Notes under the pieces: generated by a model
What the model was told of the DNA's origin: nothing
The model's input: the letters and a program-made list of their open reading frames with translations, nothing else
Databases searched by the model: none
Translations under genes and position numbers: made by a program
Assembly (NCBI RefSeq): GCF_007858255.1
Contig: NZ_VFEU01000002.1
Span: 310,001-374,000 of the forward strand
From: Pseudomonas rhodesiae
GTDB lineage: Bacteria; Pseudomonadota; Gammaproteobacteria; Pseudomonadales; Pseudomonadaceae
Direction of reading: 5' to 3'
Length of the DNA: 64,000 nt
In this document: in pieces, positions 9,231 through 19,392 of the stretch
Layout of the letters: every line of letters begins with the position of its first letter
How positions within the stretch are numbered: the stretch's first letter is position 1

Positions 9231-10019
9231 ATGAACCTTGAAAAAGTGAGCCATCGCGTGGCGCCTTGGGTGCTGCCGCTGCTGTTGCTGGCGGTGTGGC
9301 AGGTGTCGGTGTCGGCGGGGTGGTTGTCGACGCGCATCCTGCCGGCGCCGAGCGCGGTGATCGAGGCCGGGGTTAACCTGGTGCGCAGCGGTGAAATCTG
9401 GACGCACCTGGCCATCAGCGGCTGGCGCGCGGGCCTGGGTTTTGTGATCGGCGGCGCTATCGGTCTGGCGCTGGGCTTTATCACCGGGCTGTCGACATGG
9501 GGCGAGCGCCTGCTCGACAGCTCGGTGCAGATGATTCGCAACGTGCCGCACCTGGCGCTGATCCCGCTGGTGATCCTGTGGTTCGGCATTGACGAAACGG
9601 CGAAGATTTTCCTGGTGGCCCTCGGCACGCTGTTCCCGATCTACCTGAACACCTACCACGGCATTCGCAACGTCGACCCGGCGCTGGTGGAGATGTCGCG
9701 CAGTTATGGGTTGTCCGGGTTCAGCCTGTTCTGGCAGGTGATCCTGCCGGGTGCGTTGCCGTCGATCCTGGTGGGCGTGCGCTTTGCGCTGGGCTTTATG
9801 TGGTTGACGCTGATCGTGGCGGAAACCATTTCGGCCAGTTCCGGTATTGGTTACCTGGCGATGAATGCCCGCGAATTCCTGCAAACCGACGTGGTGGTGC
9901 TGGCGATCGTGATGTACGCGATCCTCGGCAAACTGGCGGACCTGGCCGCGCGCGGTCTGGAGCGGGTGTGGCTGCGTTGGCATCCGGCGTACCAAACGCA
10001 TAAAGGAGGTGCGGCATGA
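9231..10019 (+). CDS. ssuC: Aliphatic sulfonate ABC transporter, permease
   Basis: The 262-residue inner-membrane protein has about six hydrophobic helices and the binding-protein-dependent permease signature. The coupling segment is [26 protein letters not shown]. It forms the membrane channel with SsuB. The gene begins 10 bp after ssuD and overlaps ssuB by 4 bp (ATGA), indicating translational coupling. Confidence 0.95.
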   Translation: MNLEKVSHRVAPWVLPLLLLAVWQVSVSAGWLSTRILPAPSAVIEAGVNLVRSGEIWTHLAISGWRAGLGFVIGGAIGLALGFITGLSTWGERLLDSSVQMIRNVPHLALIPLVILWFGIDETAKIFLVALGTLFPIYLNTYHGIRNVDPALVEMSRSYGLSGFSLFWQVILPGALPSILVGVRFALGFMWLTLIVAETISASSGIGYLAMNAREFLQTDVVVLAIVMYAILGKLADLAARGLERVWLRWHPAYQTHKGGAA

Positions 10020-10822
10020 CCGCTCAACAACCTCCACGCCTGCTCAAGGGGATTCCCCTGGCGGTGCGTAAGTTGCGTAAAGCCTTCGGCACGCGGGAAG
10101 TGCTCAAGGGCATCGATCTGCACATTCCGGCGGGGCAATTCGTCGCCGTGGTGGGGCGTAGCGGTTGCGGCAAAAGTACCTTGCTGCGCCTGCTGGCCGG
10201 GTTGGACGACGCCAGCGGCGGAGAGCTGCTAGCCGGTTCCGCACCCCTTAGCGCGGCCCGTGAAGACACGCGATTGATGTTCCAGGAAGCGCGTCTGCTG
10301 CCGTGGAAAAAGATCATCGACAACGTGGGCTTGGGCCTCAAAGGCGACTGGCGTGCCAAAGCACTGCAAGCCTTGGACGCGGTGGGGCTGGCCGAGCGCG
10401 CCAATGAATGGCCGGCGGCCTTGTCCGGTGGCCAGAAGCAACGCGTGGCGTTGGCTCGCGCGCTGATCCACCAGCCGCGCCTACTGTTGCTGGATGAGCC
10501 GCTGGGCGCGCTGGATGCCCTGACCCGCATCGAGATGCAGCAACTGATCGAAAACCTTTGGCAGCAGCATGGCTTTACCGTGCTGCTGGTGACCCATGAC
10601 GTCAACGAAGCCGTGGCGATTGCCGACCGGGTGATCCTGATCGAAGACGGTGAAATCGGTCTGGACCTGATCGTTGACCTGCCCCGCCCACGGGCCCGTG
10701 GCTCCCACCGCCTGGCCGCGCTGGAAGCCGAGGTACTCAACCGCGTGCTGTCACTGCCCGGTACACCGCCCGACCCCGAACCTGTTTCACCGCTGCCGAC
10801 GCAATTGCGTTGGGCGCAATAA
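10016..10822 (+). CDS. ssuB: Aliphatic sulfonate ABC transporter, ATP-binding subunit
   Basis: The 268-residue cytoplasmic ATPase energises sulfonate import. Walker [10 protein letters not shown] is at residues 47-55, a Q-loop lies in [11 protein letters not shown], the signature is LSGGQKQR, Walker B is [12 protein letters not shown], and the H-loop is VTHDVNEAV. The C-terminal tail is proline-rich. The start overlaps the ssuC stop and a GGAGG site lies just upstream. Confidence 0.95.
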   Translation: MTAQQPPRLLKGIPLAVRKLRKAFGTREVLKGIDLHIPAGQFVAVVGRSGCGKSTLLRLLAGLDDASGGELLAGSAPLSAAREDTRLMFQEARLLPWKKIIDNVGLGLKGDWRAKALQALDAVGLAERANEWPAALSGGQKQRVALARALIHQPRLLLLDEPLGALDALTRIEMQQLIENLWQQHGFTVLLVTHDVNEAVAIADRVILIEDGEIGLDLIVDLPRPRARGSHRLAALEAEVLNRVLSLPGTPPDPEPVSPLPTQLRWAQ

Positions 10823-10851
10823 CTCACCTATCCCCATGAAGAGAGAACGAC

Positions 10852-11067
10852 ATGACTATTAAAGCCATCAACGTGCGTAACCAGTTCAAAGGCACCATCA
10901 AGGAAATCGTGGTCGGTGACGTGTTGTCGGAAATCGACGTGCAGACCGCCTCCGGCATCGTCACCTCAGTGATCACCACTCGCTCGGTCAAAGAGCTGGA
11001 GCTGGTCATTGGTAGTGAAGTGATTGCCTTTGTGAAATCAACTGAGGTGTCGATCGCCAAGTTGTGA
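10852..11067 (+). CDS. ssuF: Small Mop/TOBE-domain protein of the ssu operon
   Basis: The 71-residue protein is one molybdopterin-binding-protein-like (Mop/TOBE) domain: MTIKAINVRNQFKGTIKEI ... SGIVTSVITTRSVKELEL. Such domains bind molybdate-type oxyanions as oligomers. In P. putida the equivalent gene, ssuF, closes the ssu operon and is needed for growth on some organosulfur compounds; its exact role is unclear. It starts 29 bp after ssuB behind an AGAGAG site and is followed by a REP pair. Confidence 0.88.
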   Translation: MTIKAINVRNQFKGTIKEIVVGDVLSEIDVQTASGIVTSVITTRSVKELELVIGSEVIAFVKSTEVSIAKL

Positions 11068-11083
11068 ACAGGCTTGAGGTCGT

Positions 11084-11158
11084 CATCGGGGGCAAGCCCC
11101 CTCCCACCTTTTGAATGTATTCACAGGTCAAAGTGTGGGAGGGGGCTTGCCCCCGATG
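11084..11158. repeat. REP inverted pair
   Basis: Two inverted copies of the Pseudomonas REP core (GGGGGCAAGCCCCCTCCCAC and its complement) flank about 25 bp. They lie between the convergent ssuF and tetR-type genes and can fold into a long hairpin. Confidence 0.9.
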
Positions 11159-11182
11159 GGAACGCCCCAGTCAACGCAAGGC

Positions 11183-11812
11183 TCAACGCTTGGGCAGGTA
11201 AGCTGGCAGATACAGCCCCACATACGCATCGAACACCCGCATGCCTTCCTCGGCCATGCGCGGCGTGATCAGCCCATGCTGATGCACCGAGCGCGCGTAC
11301 ACGCGGTCGCTCAGCTCCAGCGCCAGGGCGAACACATCCACATCGCTGGGCAGTGTCGGCACCTCGAAGTGGCGGTTGAAAACCTTGAACATCAGGTCGC
11401 CCAGTTCCAGATCATGTTGGCGGTCGGCCTGGGTTACTTCGGTGAGGCCATGCTGCGCCAGGATCAATTGGCGCGCGGCGGCATCCTGGTCGTAGATGGT
11501 GAGCATGCGTTGCTCGACGATGCAGGACAGATCGCGCCATTGCTTGAGGGGTTCATGATCGATGGGCGCCTGAATCGCCGCACGAAACGCCCCATGCACA
11601 TCGGCGGTCAACGCCTCCAGCAGCGCCGGCACGCTGGCGAAGAAGTGATACACCGACGACGGCGGAATCTGCGCGCGTTCGGCCACGCTGTAGATCGACA
11701 GACTTGCCACGCCTTCGGCGGCCAGCAGGGTGCGGGCGGCATCGAGAATCGCATCGATCCGCGCCTGGCTGCGGGCGCGGGGTTTGCGAGGGGCGGCGGG
11801 GCGGGTGGTCAT
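11183..11812 (-). CDS. TetR-family transcriptional regulator
   Basis: The 209-residue repressor-type protein has an N-terminal helix-turn-helix (residues about 15-65: SQARIDAILDAARTLLAAEG ... VAERAQIPPSSVYHFFASVPAL) and a helical ligand-binding domain. It lies 224 bp downstream of spuI on the same strand. In P. aeruginosa a TetR regulator, AguR, sits near spuI and controls agmatine use, so an orthologous role in polyamine metabolism is plausible. The aguBA genes themselves are not present here. Ligand and operator are unknown. Confidence 0.85.
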   Translation of the reverse strand: MTTRPAAPRKPRARSQARIDAILDAARTLLAAEGVASLSIYSVAERAQIPPSSVYHFFASVPALLEALTADVHGAFRAAIQAPIDHEPLKQWRDLSCIVEQRMLTIYDQDAAARQLILAQHGLTEVTQADRQHDLELGDLMFKVFNRHFEVPTLPSDVDVFALALELSDRVYARSVHQHGLITPRMAEEGMRVFDAYVGLYLPAYLPKR

Positions 11813-11878
11813 GGAAGTCTCCTACAAGGCAGCGGGCATTGTATGAGCAGGAATCTGTGTTGTCTGCCAGGCAGCTCT

Positions 11879-11950
11879 CGGGGGCAAGCCCCCTCCCACA
11901 CTTGGTATGTATTCACAGATCAAAAATGTGGGAGGGGGCTTGCCCCCGAT
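11879..11950. repeat. REP inverted pair
   Basis: Inverted REP cores at both ends (CGGGGGCAAGCCCCCTCCCA and its complement) are separated by about 25 bp. The pair lies between the regulator gene and the spuI terminator. Confidence 0.9.
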
Positions 11951-11982
11951 AAGACCGACCCGGTCTCTCAGAACAGCCCCAT

Positions 11983-12021
11983 AAAAAAACGCCACAGACC
12001 CAAAGCCTGTGGCGTTTTTTT
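11983..12021 (-). terminator. Terminator of spuI
   Basis: A 15-bp stem (AAAAAAACGCCACAG / CTGTGGCGTTTTTTT) with a 9-nt loop lies 15 bp past the spuI stop. It has A and T tracts on both sides, so it could work in both directions. Confidence 0.9.
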
Positions 12022-12035
12022 ATCGCGGCAACCGC

Positions 12036-13412
12036 TTAAACGGTATGCAGGTACCAGTTGTATTCCAGGTCGGAGATGGAGTGTTCGAACTCTTCCAGCT
12101 CACTTTCCTTACAGGCAACGAAGATATCGATGTACTTAGGATCGATGTACTTGGCCATCACCTCGCTGTCGTCCAACTCGCGCAGGGCATCGCGCAGGTT
12201 GTTCGGCAGGCTCTGCTCGTTTTGCTCGTAGCTGTTGCCTTCCACCGGAGCGCCAGGCTCGATCTTGTTGGTCAGACCGTGGTGCACGCCTGCCAGGACC
12301 GAAGCCATCAGCAGGTAAGGGTTGGCGTCGGCGCCCGCCACGCGGTGTTCGATACGCACCGCATCGGCCGAACCGGTTGGTACGCGAATCGCCACGGTGC
12401 GGTTGTCCAGGCCCCAGCACGGCGAGTTCGGCACGTAGAACTGTGCGCCGAAACGGCGGTAGGAGTTGACGTTAGGGCACAGGAACGCCATTTGGGCGGG
12501 TAGGGTCTCCAGCACACCGCCGATCGCGTGACGCAATGCGGCGTTCTGCTCGGGATCCTCGCTGGCAAAGATGTTCTTGCCGTCCTTGTCCAGGATCGAA
12601 ATGTGTACATGCAAACCGTTGCCTGCCTGGCCTGGGTAAGGCTTGGCCATGAAGGTGGTGTCCATCTCATGGTCGTAGGCGATGTTCTTGATCAGGCGCT
12701 TGAGCAGTACGGCGTAGTCGCAGGCCTTGATTGGGTCGGCCACGTGGTGCAGGTTCACTTCGAACTGCGCCGGGGCACTTTCCTTGACGATGGCGTCGGC
12801 CGGGATGCCTTGCTCTTTGGCACCTTCCAGAATGTCCTGGAGGCAGTCGACGTATTCGTCGAGGTCGTCGATCAGGTAGACCTGTGTCGAGTGTGGGCGT
12901 TTGCCGGAGATCGGCGAGCGGGGCGGTTGTGGGCGGCCGTTCACGTTCTCCTGGTCGATCAGGTAGAACTCAAGTTCGAAGGCGGCGCAGATGGTCAGCC
13001 CAAGGTCGTCAAATTTGCTAACAACCTGGCGCAGGACTTCGCGCGGATCGGCGAAGAAAGGTTCACCTTCCAGTTCGTGCATGGTCATCAGCAGCTGCGC
13101 GGTAGGGCGCTTTTGCCAAGGTTCATTGCACAGGGTGTCGGGGATTGGATAACAGATTCGGTCAGCATCGCCGATGTCCAGACCCAGGCCGGTGCTTTCC
13201 ACCGTCGAGCCGTTGATATCCAGGGCAAATAAAGAGGCAGGCAGGTTAATGCCCTTCTCGTAAACCTTGTGGAGGCTGGTGCGTTCGATGCGCTTGCCGC
13301 GCACCACACCATTCATATCCGCAATTAGAAGGTCTACGTACAGAACCTCAGGATGATCCTTAAGGAACGCGTTCGCTTCGTTAAGCTGAACGGCACGCGG
13401 GGGTACCGACAT
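12036..13412 (-). CDS. spuI: Gamma-glutamylpolyamine synthetase (glutamine synthetase family)
   Basis: The 458-residue GlnA/PuuA-like ligase joins glutamate to putrescine or related amines using ATP, the first step of gamma-glutamylated polyamine catabolism. Family patterns are LYVDLLIADMNGVVRGKRI at the N-terminus, the metal-binding AAFELEFYLID, the ATP-loop region GNGLHVHIS, and RIEHRVAGADANPYL near the C-terminus. It is divergent from spuB, with about 600 bp between the starts holding a spuA remnant and a hairpin. In PAO1 the corresponding gene is PA0296. It has its own strong terminator. Confidence 0.9.
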   Translation of the reverse strand: MSVPPRAVQLNEANAFLKDHPEVLYVDLLIADMNGVVRGKRIERTSLHKVYEKGINLPASLFALDINGSTVESTGLGLDIGDADRICYPIPDTLCNEPWQKRPTAQLLMTMHELEGEPFFADPREVLRQVVSKFDDLGLTICAAFELEFYLIDQENVNGRPQPPRSPISGKRPHSTQVYLIDDLDEYVDCLQDILEGAKEQGIPADAIVKESAPAQFEVNLHHVADPIKACDYAVLLKRLIKNIAYDHEMDTTFMAKPYPGQAGNGLHVHISILDKDGKNIFASEDPEQNAALRHAIGGVLETLPAQMAFLCPNVNSYRRFGAQFYVPNSPCWGLDNRTVAIRVPTGSADAVRIEHRVAGADANPYLLMASVLAGVHHGLTNKIEPGAPVEGNSYEQNEQSLPNNLRDALRELDDSEVMAKYIDPKYIDIFVACKESELEEFEHSISDLEYNWYLHTV

Positions 13413-13512
13413 GATGCAACACCTTTGTTGTTAAAAATATCAATCATTGATCTTTTCTGGTTTCAGTCAACCCGAACGGCATGCCGAAGTCAAGCGAGGC
13501 CTTTTTTGCCCT

Positions 13513-13537
13513 AAAAAAGCGCCGTGACGGCTTTTTT
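13513..13537. terminator. A/T-flanked hairpin in the spuI leader
   Basis: AAAAAAGC at 13513-13520 can pair with GCTTTTTT at 13530-13537; an alternative inner stem GCCGT/ACGGC is also possible. It lies about 100 bp upstream of the spuI start on the minus strand, so it may be an attenuator for spuI or simply block read-through. Confidence 0.4.
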
Positions 13538-13690
13538 GGGGCTTTTCGGGGCGTTTTTTCCGCTTTGAACGGCTTGGGCACCGCAGGCTTGAGCGGGCCG
13601 TGTTGTATTTTTTACGGGGGTGTTGTGTAAAAAAATGAACAAGGCTAAGCTCGATTCAAACCCATAACAGCAATAATACCGGGGTGCTTC

Positions 13691-13998
13691 ATGTCTCGCC
13701 TGCCGCTAATCGGCGTCTCGGCCTGCTTCTCACGGGCTTTGTCATCCGTTCACTCATCCTGCGTGAATACCCATGCCCCGGCCAATATTCTTGACGCCTC
13801 GGGCGACCTTTTTTCTCCCCCCTCACTCACCGCGCCTTCGCCTCTGAAGGGCGCTGACCCCGGGTGCCGCTCATGATTCTGCACGACTTTGGCGTGAGGA
13901 ATGCATTACCACCCCAAATGGCAGGTAAGCTCCTACCCTGAGTGAAGAAACGACGCGGATGCTGCGTCAACCAACGCCTGGCCTTTAATGGATGCCAG
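13691..13998 (+). pseudogene. spuA: Decayed spuA (gamma-glutamyl-GABA hydrolase) remnant
   Basis: ATG 13691, after a GGGGTG ribosome site, opens MSRLPLIGVSAC, matching the N-terminus of class-I amidotransferase-like SpuA/PuuD proteins. One frame over, GLCHPFTH (13734-13757) resembles the next conserved segment (GLHPYH). At the far end FGV (13888-13896) and, in another frame, HYHPKWQVSSYP (13904-13939) match the C-terminal GVQWHPEWQVSSNP that carries the catalytic His. LAFNGCQ (13978-13998) resembles the closing helix. Only about 300 bp of a roughly 750-bp gene remain, with at least two frame changes and the middle, including the nucleophile Cys, missing. In PAO1 spuA lies exactly here, between spuI and spuB. 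Confidence 0.7.
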
Positions 13999-14020
13999 GA
14001 AACCCAGCCCAGAGGCATTT

Positions 14021-15379
14021 ATGAGTAACAACCTCGACCAGCTCACCGATTGGTTGAAAGACCACAAGATCACAGAAGTCGAATGCATGATTGGCGACCT
14101 CACCGGTATCACCCGAGGCAAGATTTCGCCGACCAACAAGTTCATCGCCGAAAAAGGCATGCGCCTGCCCGAGAGCGTTCTGTTGCAGACCGTGACCGGC
14201 GACTATGTCGAAGACGACATTTATTACGAATTGCTCGACCCGGCCGACATCGACATGATCTGTCGCCCCGACCAGAACGCGGTGTTCCTGGTGCCCTGGG
14301 CCATCGAGCCCACCGCACAGGTGATCCACGACACCTATGACAAGCAAGGCAACCCCATCGAGCTGTCGCCGCGCAACGTGCTCAAGAAAGTCCTCAAGCT
14401 CTACGCCGATAAAGGCTGGCAGCCCATCGTGGCGCCGGAGATGGAGTTCTATCTGACCAAACGCTGCGAAGACCCGGACTTCCCACTGCAACCGCCGATT
14501 GGTCGTTCCGGTCGCCCGGAAACCGGTCGCCAGTCCTTCTCTATAGAAGCGGCCAACGAATTCGACCCACTGTTCGAAGACGTCTACGACTGGTGCGAGC
14601 TGCAGGAACTGGACCTCGATACCCTGATCCACGAAGACGGCACTGCGCAGATGGAAATCAACTTCCGTCACGGCGATGCGCTGTCCCTGGCCGACCAAAT
14701 TCTGGTGTTCAAACGCACCATGCGTGAAGCCGCGCTCAAGCACGATGTGGCCGCCACCTTCATGGCCAAGCCCATGACCGGCGAGCCCGGCAGCGCCATG
14801 CACCTGCACCAGAGCATCATCGACATCACCACCGGCAAGAACGTCTTCTCCAATGAGGACGGGACCATGAGTGAGCTGTTCCTCAACCACATCGGCGGCT
14901 TGCAGAAATTCATCCCTGAATTGCTGCCGTTGTTTGCGCCGAATGTGAACTCGTTCCGCCGCTTCCTGCCGGATACCTCGGCGCCGGTGAACGTGGAATG
15001 GGGCGAAGAAAACCGCACCGTGGGCCTGCGCGTACCGGATGCCGGCCCGCAGAACCGCCGCGTGGAAAACCGCCTGCCGGGCGCCGATGCCAACCCATAT
15101 CTGGCGATTGCCGCCAGCCTGCTGTGCGGTTTTATCGGCATGGTCGAAGGCCATAACCCGAGCGCGCCGGTGGTGGGTCGTGGTTACGAGCGGCGCAATC
15201 TGCGCTTGCCGCTGACCATCGAAGACGCCCTGGAGCGTATGGAAAACAGCAAGACCATCGAGAAATACCTGGGGCACAAATTCATCACAGGCTACGTCGC
15301 GGTCAAGCGGGCCGAGCATGAAAACTTCAAGCGCGTCATCAGTTCGTGGGAGCGGGAATTCCTGCTCTTTGCCGTCTGA
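14021..15379 (+). CDS. spuB: Second glutamine-synthetase-family gamma-glutamylpolyamine synthetase
   Basis: The 452-residue GlnA/PuuA-like ligase is paralogous to the divergent spuI product. Motifs are VECMIGDLTGITRGKISPT, the metal site APEMEFYLTK, the nucleotide-binding GSAMHLHQSI, and NRRVENRLPGADANPYLAI. It probably glutamylates a different polyamine (the family acts on putrescine, spermidine, cadaverine). I chose ATG 14021, preceded by AGAGG, over an in-frame ATG at 13988 that lies in the spuA remnant. spuC begins 58 bp downstream. Confidence 0.9.
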   Translation: MSNNLDQLTDWLKDHKITEVECMIGDLTGITRGKISPTNKFIAEKGMRLPESVLLQTVTGDYVEDDIYYELLDPADIDMICRPDQNAVFLVPWAIEPTAQVIHDTYDKQGNPIELSPRNVLKKVLKLYADKGWQPIVAPEMEFYLTKRCEDPDFPLQPPIGRSGRPETGRQSFSIEAANEFDPLFEDVYDWCELQELDLDTLIHEDGTAQMEINFRHGDALSLADQILVFKRTMREAALKHDVAATFMAKPMTGEPGSAMHLHQSIIDITTGKNVFSNEDGTMSELFLNHIGGLQKFIPELLPLFAPNVNSFRRFLPDTSAPVNVEWGEENRTVGLRVPDAGPQNRRVENRLPGADANPYLAIAASLLCGFIGMVEGHNPSAPVVGRGYERRNLRLPLTIEDALERMENSKTIEKYLGHKFITGYVAVKRAEHENFKRVISSWEREFLLFAV

Positions 15380-15437
15380 TGCGCCGGGCGCGCCCTTTGA
15401 ACGGCGCGCCCTTCACTGAAAAGTCTAGGAGATCGGT

Positions 15438-16802
15438 ATGTCCAGCAACAACCCGCAAACCCGTGAATGGCAAGCCTTGAGCAGTGATCACCACCTGGCG
15501 CCGTTCAGCGATTTCAAGCAATTGAAAGAGAAAGGCCCACGAATCATCACCAAAGCCCACGGCGTGTACCTGTGGGACAGCGAAGGCAACAAGATCCTCG
15601 ACGGTATGGCCGGCCTGTGGTGCGTGGCGATCGGTTACGGTCGCGATGAACTGGCCGACGCCGCCGCCAAGCAAATGAAAGAACTGCCGTACTACAACCT
15701 GTTCTTCCAGACCGCTCACCCGCCGGTGCTGGAACTGGCCAAGGCCATTTCCGACATCGCTCCAGCCGGCATGAACCACGTGTTCTTCACCGGTTCCGGC
15801 TCCGAAGGCAACGACACCATGTTGCGCATGGTCCGCCACTACTGGGCGATCAAAGGCCAGCCGAACAAGAAAACCATCATCAGCCGCAAGAATGGCTACC
15901 ACGGCTCCACCGTGGCCGGCGCCAGCCTGGGCGGCATGACTTATATGCACGAGCAGGGCGATTTGCCGATTCCGGGCATCGTCCATATCGCCCAGCCGTA
16001 TTGGTTCGGCGAAGGCGGCGATATGAGCCCCGAAGAGTTCGGCGTGTGGGCTGCCAACCAGCTTGAAGAGAAGATCCTGGAACTGGGCGTGGACAATGTC
16101 GGTGCCTTTATTGCCGAGCCGATCCAGGGCGCCGGCGGCGTGATCGTACCGCCTGAGACTTACTGGCCGCGCATCAAGGAAATCCTCGCCAAGTACGACA
16201 TTCTATTTGTCGCCGACGAAGTGATCTGCGGTTTCGGCCGTACCGGTGAGTGGTTCGGTAGCGATTTCTATGGCCTCAAGCCGCACATGATGACCATCGC
16301 CAAGGGCCTGACCTCGGGTTACATCCCCATGGGCGGCCTGATCGTGCGCGATGACGTGGTGGCCGTGCTTAACGAAGGCGGCGATTTCAACCATGGCTTC
16401 ACCTACTCCGGTCATCCGGTAGCGGCGGCAGTCGCACTGGAAAACATCCGCATCATGCGCGATGAACAGATTGTTAAGCGTGTACATGACGAAACGGCAC
16501 CCTATTTGCAGAAACGTCTGAGGGAGCTGGCGGATCACCCTCTGGTGGGTGAAGTGCGTGGCGTCGGCATGCTCGGTGCGATTGAACTGGTGCAGGACAA
16601 GGCCACGCGCAAGCGTTACGAAGGCAAGGGCGTTGGCATGATTTGCCGCACGTTCTGCTTCGAGAATGGCCTGATCATGCGCGCCGTGGGCGACACCATG
16701 ATCATTTCGCCGCCGCTGGTGATCAGCAAGACGGAAATCGACGAGCTGGTGACCAAGGCCCGCCAGTGCCTGGACCTGACTTTGGCGGCATTGCAAGGCT
16801 AA
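15438..16802 (+). CDS. spuC: Polyamine:pyruvate aminotransferase
   Basis: The 454-residue class-III PLP enzyme transaminates putrescine, cadaverine or spermidine with pyruvate as acceptor. The cofactor lysine is K289 (TIAKGLTSGY), with D260 in the FVADEVICGFGRTG motif, and the phosphate-binding region is TGSGSEGNDT. GYHGSTVAGASLGG is conserved in omega-aminotransferases. An AGGAGAT ribosome site precedes the start. Together with SpuB it gives two entries into polyamine breakdown. Confidence 0.95.
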   Translation: MSSNNPQTREWQALSSDHHLAPFSDFKQLKEKGPRIITKAHGVYLWDSEGNKILDGMAGLWCVAIGYGRDELADAAAKQMKELPYYNLFFQTAHPPVLELAKAISDIAPAGMNHVFFTGSGSEGNDTMLRMVRHYWAIKGQPNKKTIISRKNGYHGSTVAGASLGGMTYMHEQGDLPIPGIVHIAQPYWFGEGGDMSPEEFGVWAANQLEEKILELGVDNVGAFIAEPIQGAGGVIVPPETYWPRIKEILAKYDILFVADEVICGFGRTGEWFGSDFYGLKPHMMTIAKGLTSGYIPMGGLIVRDDVVAVLNEGGDFNHGFTYSGHPVAAAVALENIRIMRDEQIVKRVHDETAPYLQKRLRELADHPLVGEVRGVGMLGAIELVQDKATRKRYEGKGVGMICRTFCFENGLIMRAVGDTMIISPPLVISKTEIDELVTKARQCLDLTLAALQG

Positions 16803-16971
16803 GTGCTAGGCTCAGTGCTCAGCGCACCGAGTGGTTATAAATGTGGGGGCTTTGGTTGAAAGCCGGCCCCTGAACTTGCCAGACTGTCGCCCTGTTTTGT
16901 TGCCCATTGGCTGGGCTGCGGAACATACATAGCTTGTGGCCCAAAAAAAGAAAAAATTGGAGCATCACCAA

Positions 16972-18081
16972 ATGAAGGCATTAGGTTTGAAGAACGCGGG
17001 CAAGACCCTCCTCGCCTTGTCCCTGATGGGCGCAATGGCAGGCGCGGCCCAGGCAGACGATAAAGTGCTGCACGTCTACAACTGGTCCGACTACATCGCA
17101 CCGGACACCATCGCCAACTTTGAAAAAGAGTCGGGCATCAAAGTGGTGTACGACGTGTTCGACAGCAACGAGACCCTGGAGGCCAAATTGCTGGCCGGCA
17201 AGTCCGGGTATGACATCGTCGTACCGTCGAACAACTTCCTGGCCAAGCAGATCAAGGCCGGCGTTTATCAGGAGCTGGACAAGTCCAAGCTGTCCAACTA
17301 CGACAACCTGAACAAATCCCTGCTCAAAACCGTGTCGGTCAGCGACCCTGACAACAAGCACGCCTTCCCGTACATGTGGGGCTCGATCGGCATCGGCTAC
17401 AACCCGGAGAAGGTCAAGGCTGCGCTGGGCGTGGACAAGATCGACTCGTGGGACACGCTGCTCAAGCCTGAAAACATCGCCAAGCTCAAAAGCTGCGGCG
17501 TGAGCTTCCTTGATTCACCGACTGAAATGTTGCCGATTGCCCTGCATTACCTGGGCCTGCCGACCGACACTCAGAAGAAAGACGACCTGAAGAAAGCCGA
17601 AGAACTGTTCCTGAAGATCCGTCCTTCGATCGGTTACTTCCACTCCTCCAAGTACATTTCCGACCTGGCCAACGGCAACATCTGCGTAGCCGTGGGTTAT
17701 TCGGGTGATATCCAGCAGGCCAAGTCCCGCGCGGCTGAAGCCGGTGGCAAGGTCAAAGTGGCGTACGACATTCCGAAAGAAGGCGCCGGCAGTTTCTACG
17801 ACATGGTCGCCATTCCTAAGGATGCCGAGAATGTCGACGCGGCCTACAAGTTCATGAACTACCTGCTCAAGCCGGAAGTCATGGCGTCGATCACCAACAG
17901 CGTGCGTTTCCCGAACGGTAACGAGAAGGCCACCGCCCTGGTCGACAAAGACATCACCAGCGACCCAGGCATCTATCCACCGGCGGATGTGCAAGCCAAG
18001 CTCTATGCCATTGCTGACCTACCAGCCGCGACCCAGCGTGAAATGACACGCAGCTGGACCAAGATCAAATCGGGCAAGTAA
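16972..18081 (+). CDS. spuD: Putrescine-binding periplasmic protein
   Basis: The 369-residue PotF-type binding protein has a signal peptide ending AGAAQA at residue 28 before [14 protein letters not shown], the usual start of mature PotF/SpuD. It delivers polyamine to SpuFGH at the inner membrane. In P. aeruginosa, SpuD prefers putrescine. I chose ATG 16972 (after TTGGAG) over the in-frame ATG at 16936, which would add a lysine-rich non-signal extension. It is about 60 percent identical by eye to SpuE downstream, indicating a tandem duplication. Confidence 0.93.
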   Translation: MKALGLKNAGKTLLALSLMGAMAGAAQADDKVLHVYNWSDYIAPDTIANFEKESGIKVVYDVFDSNETLEAKLLAGKSGYDIVVPSNNFLAKQIKAGVYQELDKSKLSNYDNLNKSLLKTVSVSDPDNKHAFPYMWGSIGIGYNPEKVKAALGVDKIDSWDTLLKPENIAKLKSCGVSFLDSPTEMLPIALHYLGLPTDTQKKDDLKKAEELFLKIRPSIGYFHSSKYISDLANGNICVAVGYSGDIQQAKSRAAEAGGKVKVAYDIPKEGAGSFYDMVAIPKDAENVDAAYKFMNYLLKPEVMASITNSVRFPNGNEKATALVDKDITSDPGIYPPADVQAKLYAIADLPAATQREMTRSWTKIKSGK

Positions 18082-18092
18082 GCCTTGAAACC

Positions 18093-18119
18093 TGTGGGAG
18101 GGGGAAACGCTCTCCCACA
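18093..18119. repeat. REP-like hairpin between spuD and spuE
   Basis: TGTGGGAG and CTCCCACA form an 8-bp stem 11 bp after the spuD stop. It may stabilise the upstream message and reduce transcription into spuE, uncoupling binding-protein levels. Confidence 0.5.
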
Positions 18120-18219
18120 CATTAATTAAATGACAGAAAGTTTTGCCGGATCGGTTTATCGAGGGTAAGTTGCGCGCCGGTTTTGTTGCCGGGCAACAAC
18201 TTTGGGCCCAACTATTTAA

Positions 18220-19326
<1,107 letters not shown>

Positions 19327-19392
19327 GGCACAACTTTCCTGGGTTCGCCCGCCTCGGGTGAACCGCAGTCTATTTTTTTGGGAGTTTCGTAA

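Noticed and set aside
13691..13876. The 61-codon frame starting MSRLPLIGVSAC taken as a real small gene
   Set aside because: Only the first 12 codons match a known family; the remainder is out of frame relative to SpuA, so it is better treated as a pseudogene fragment.
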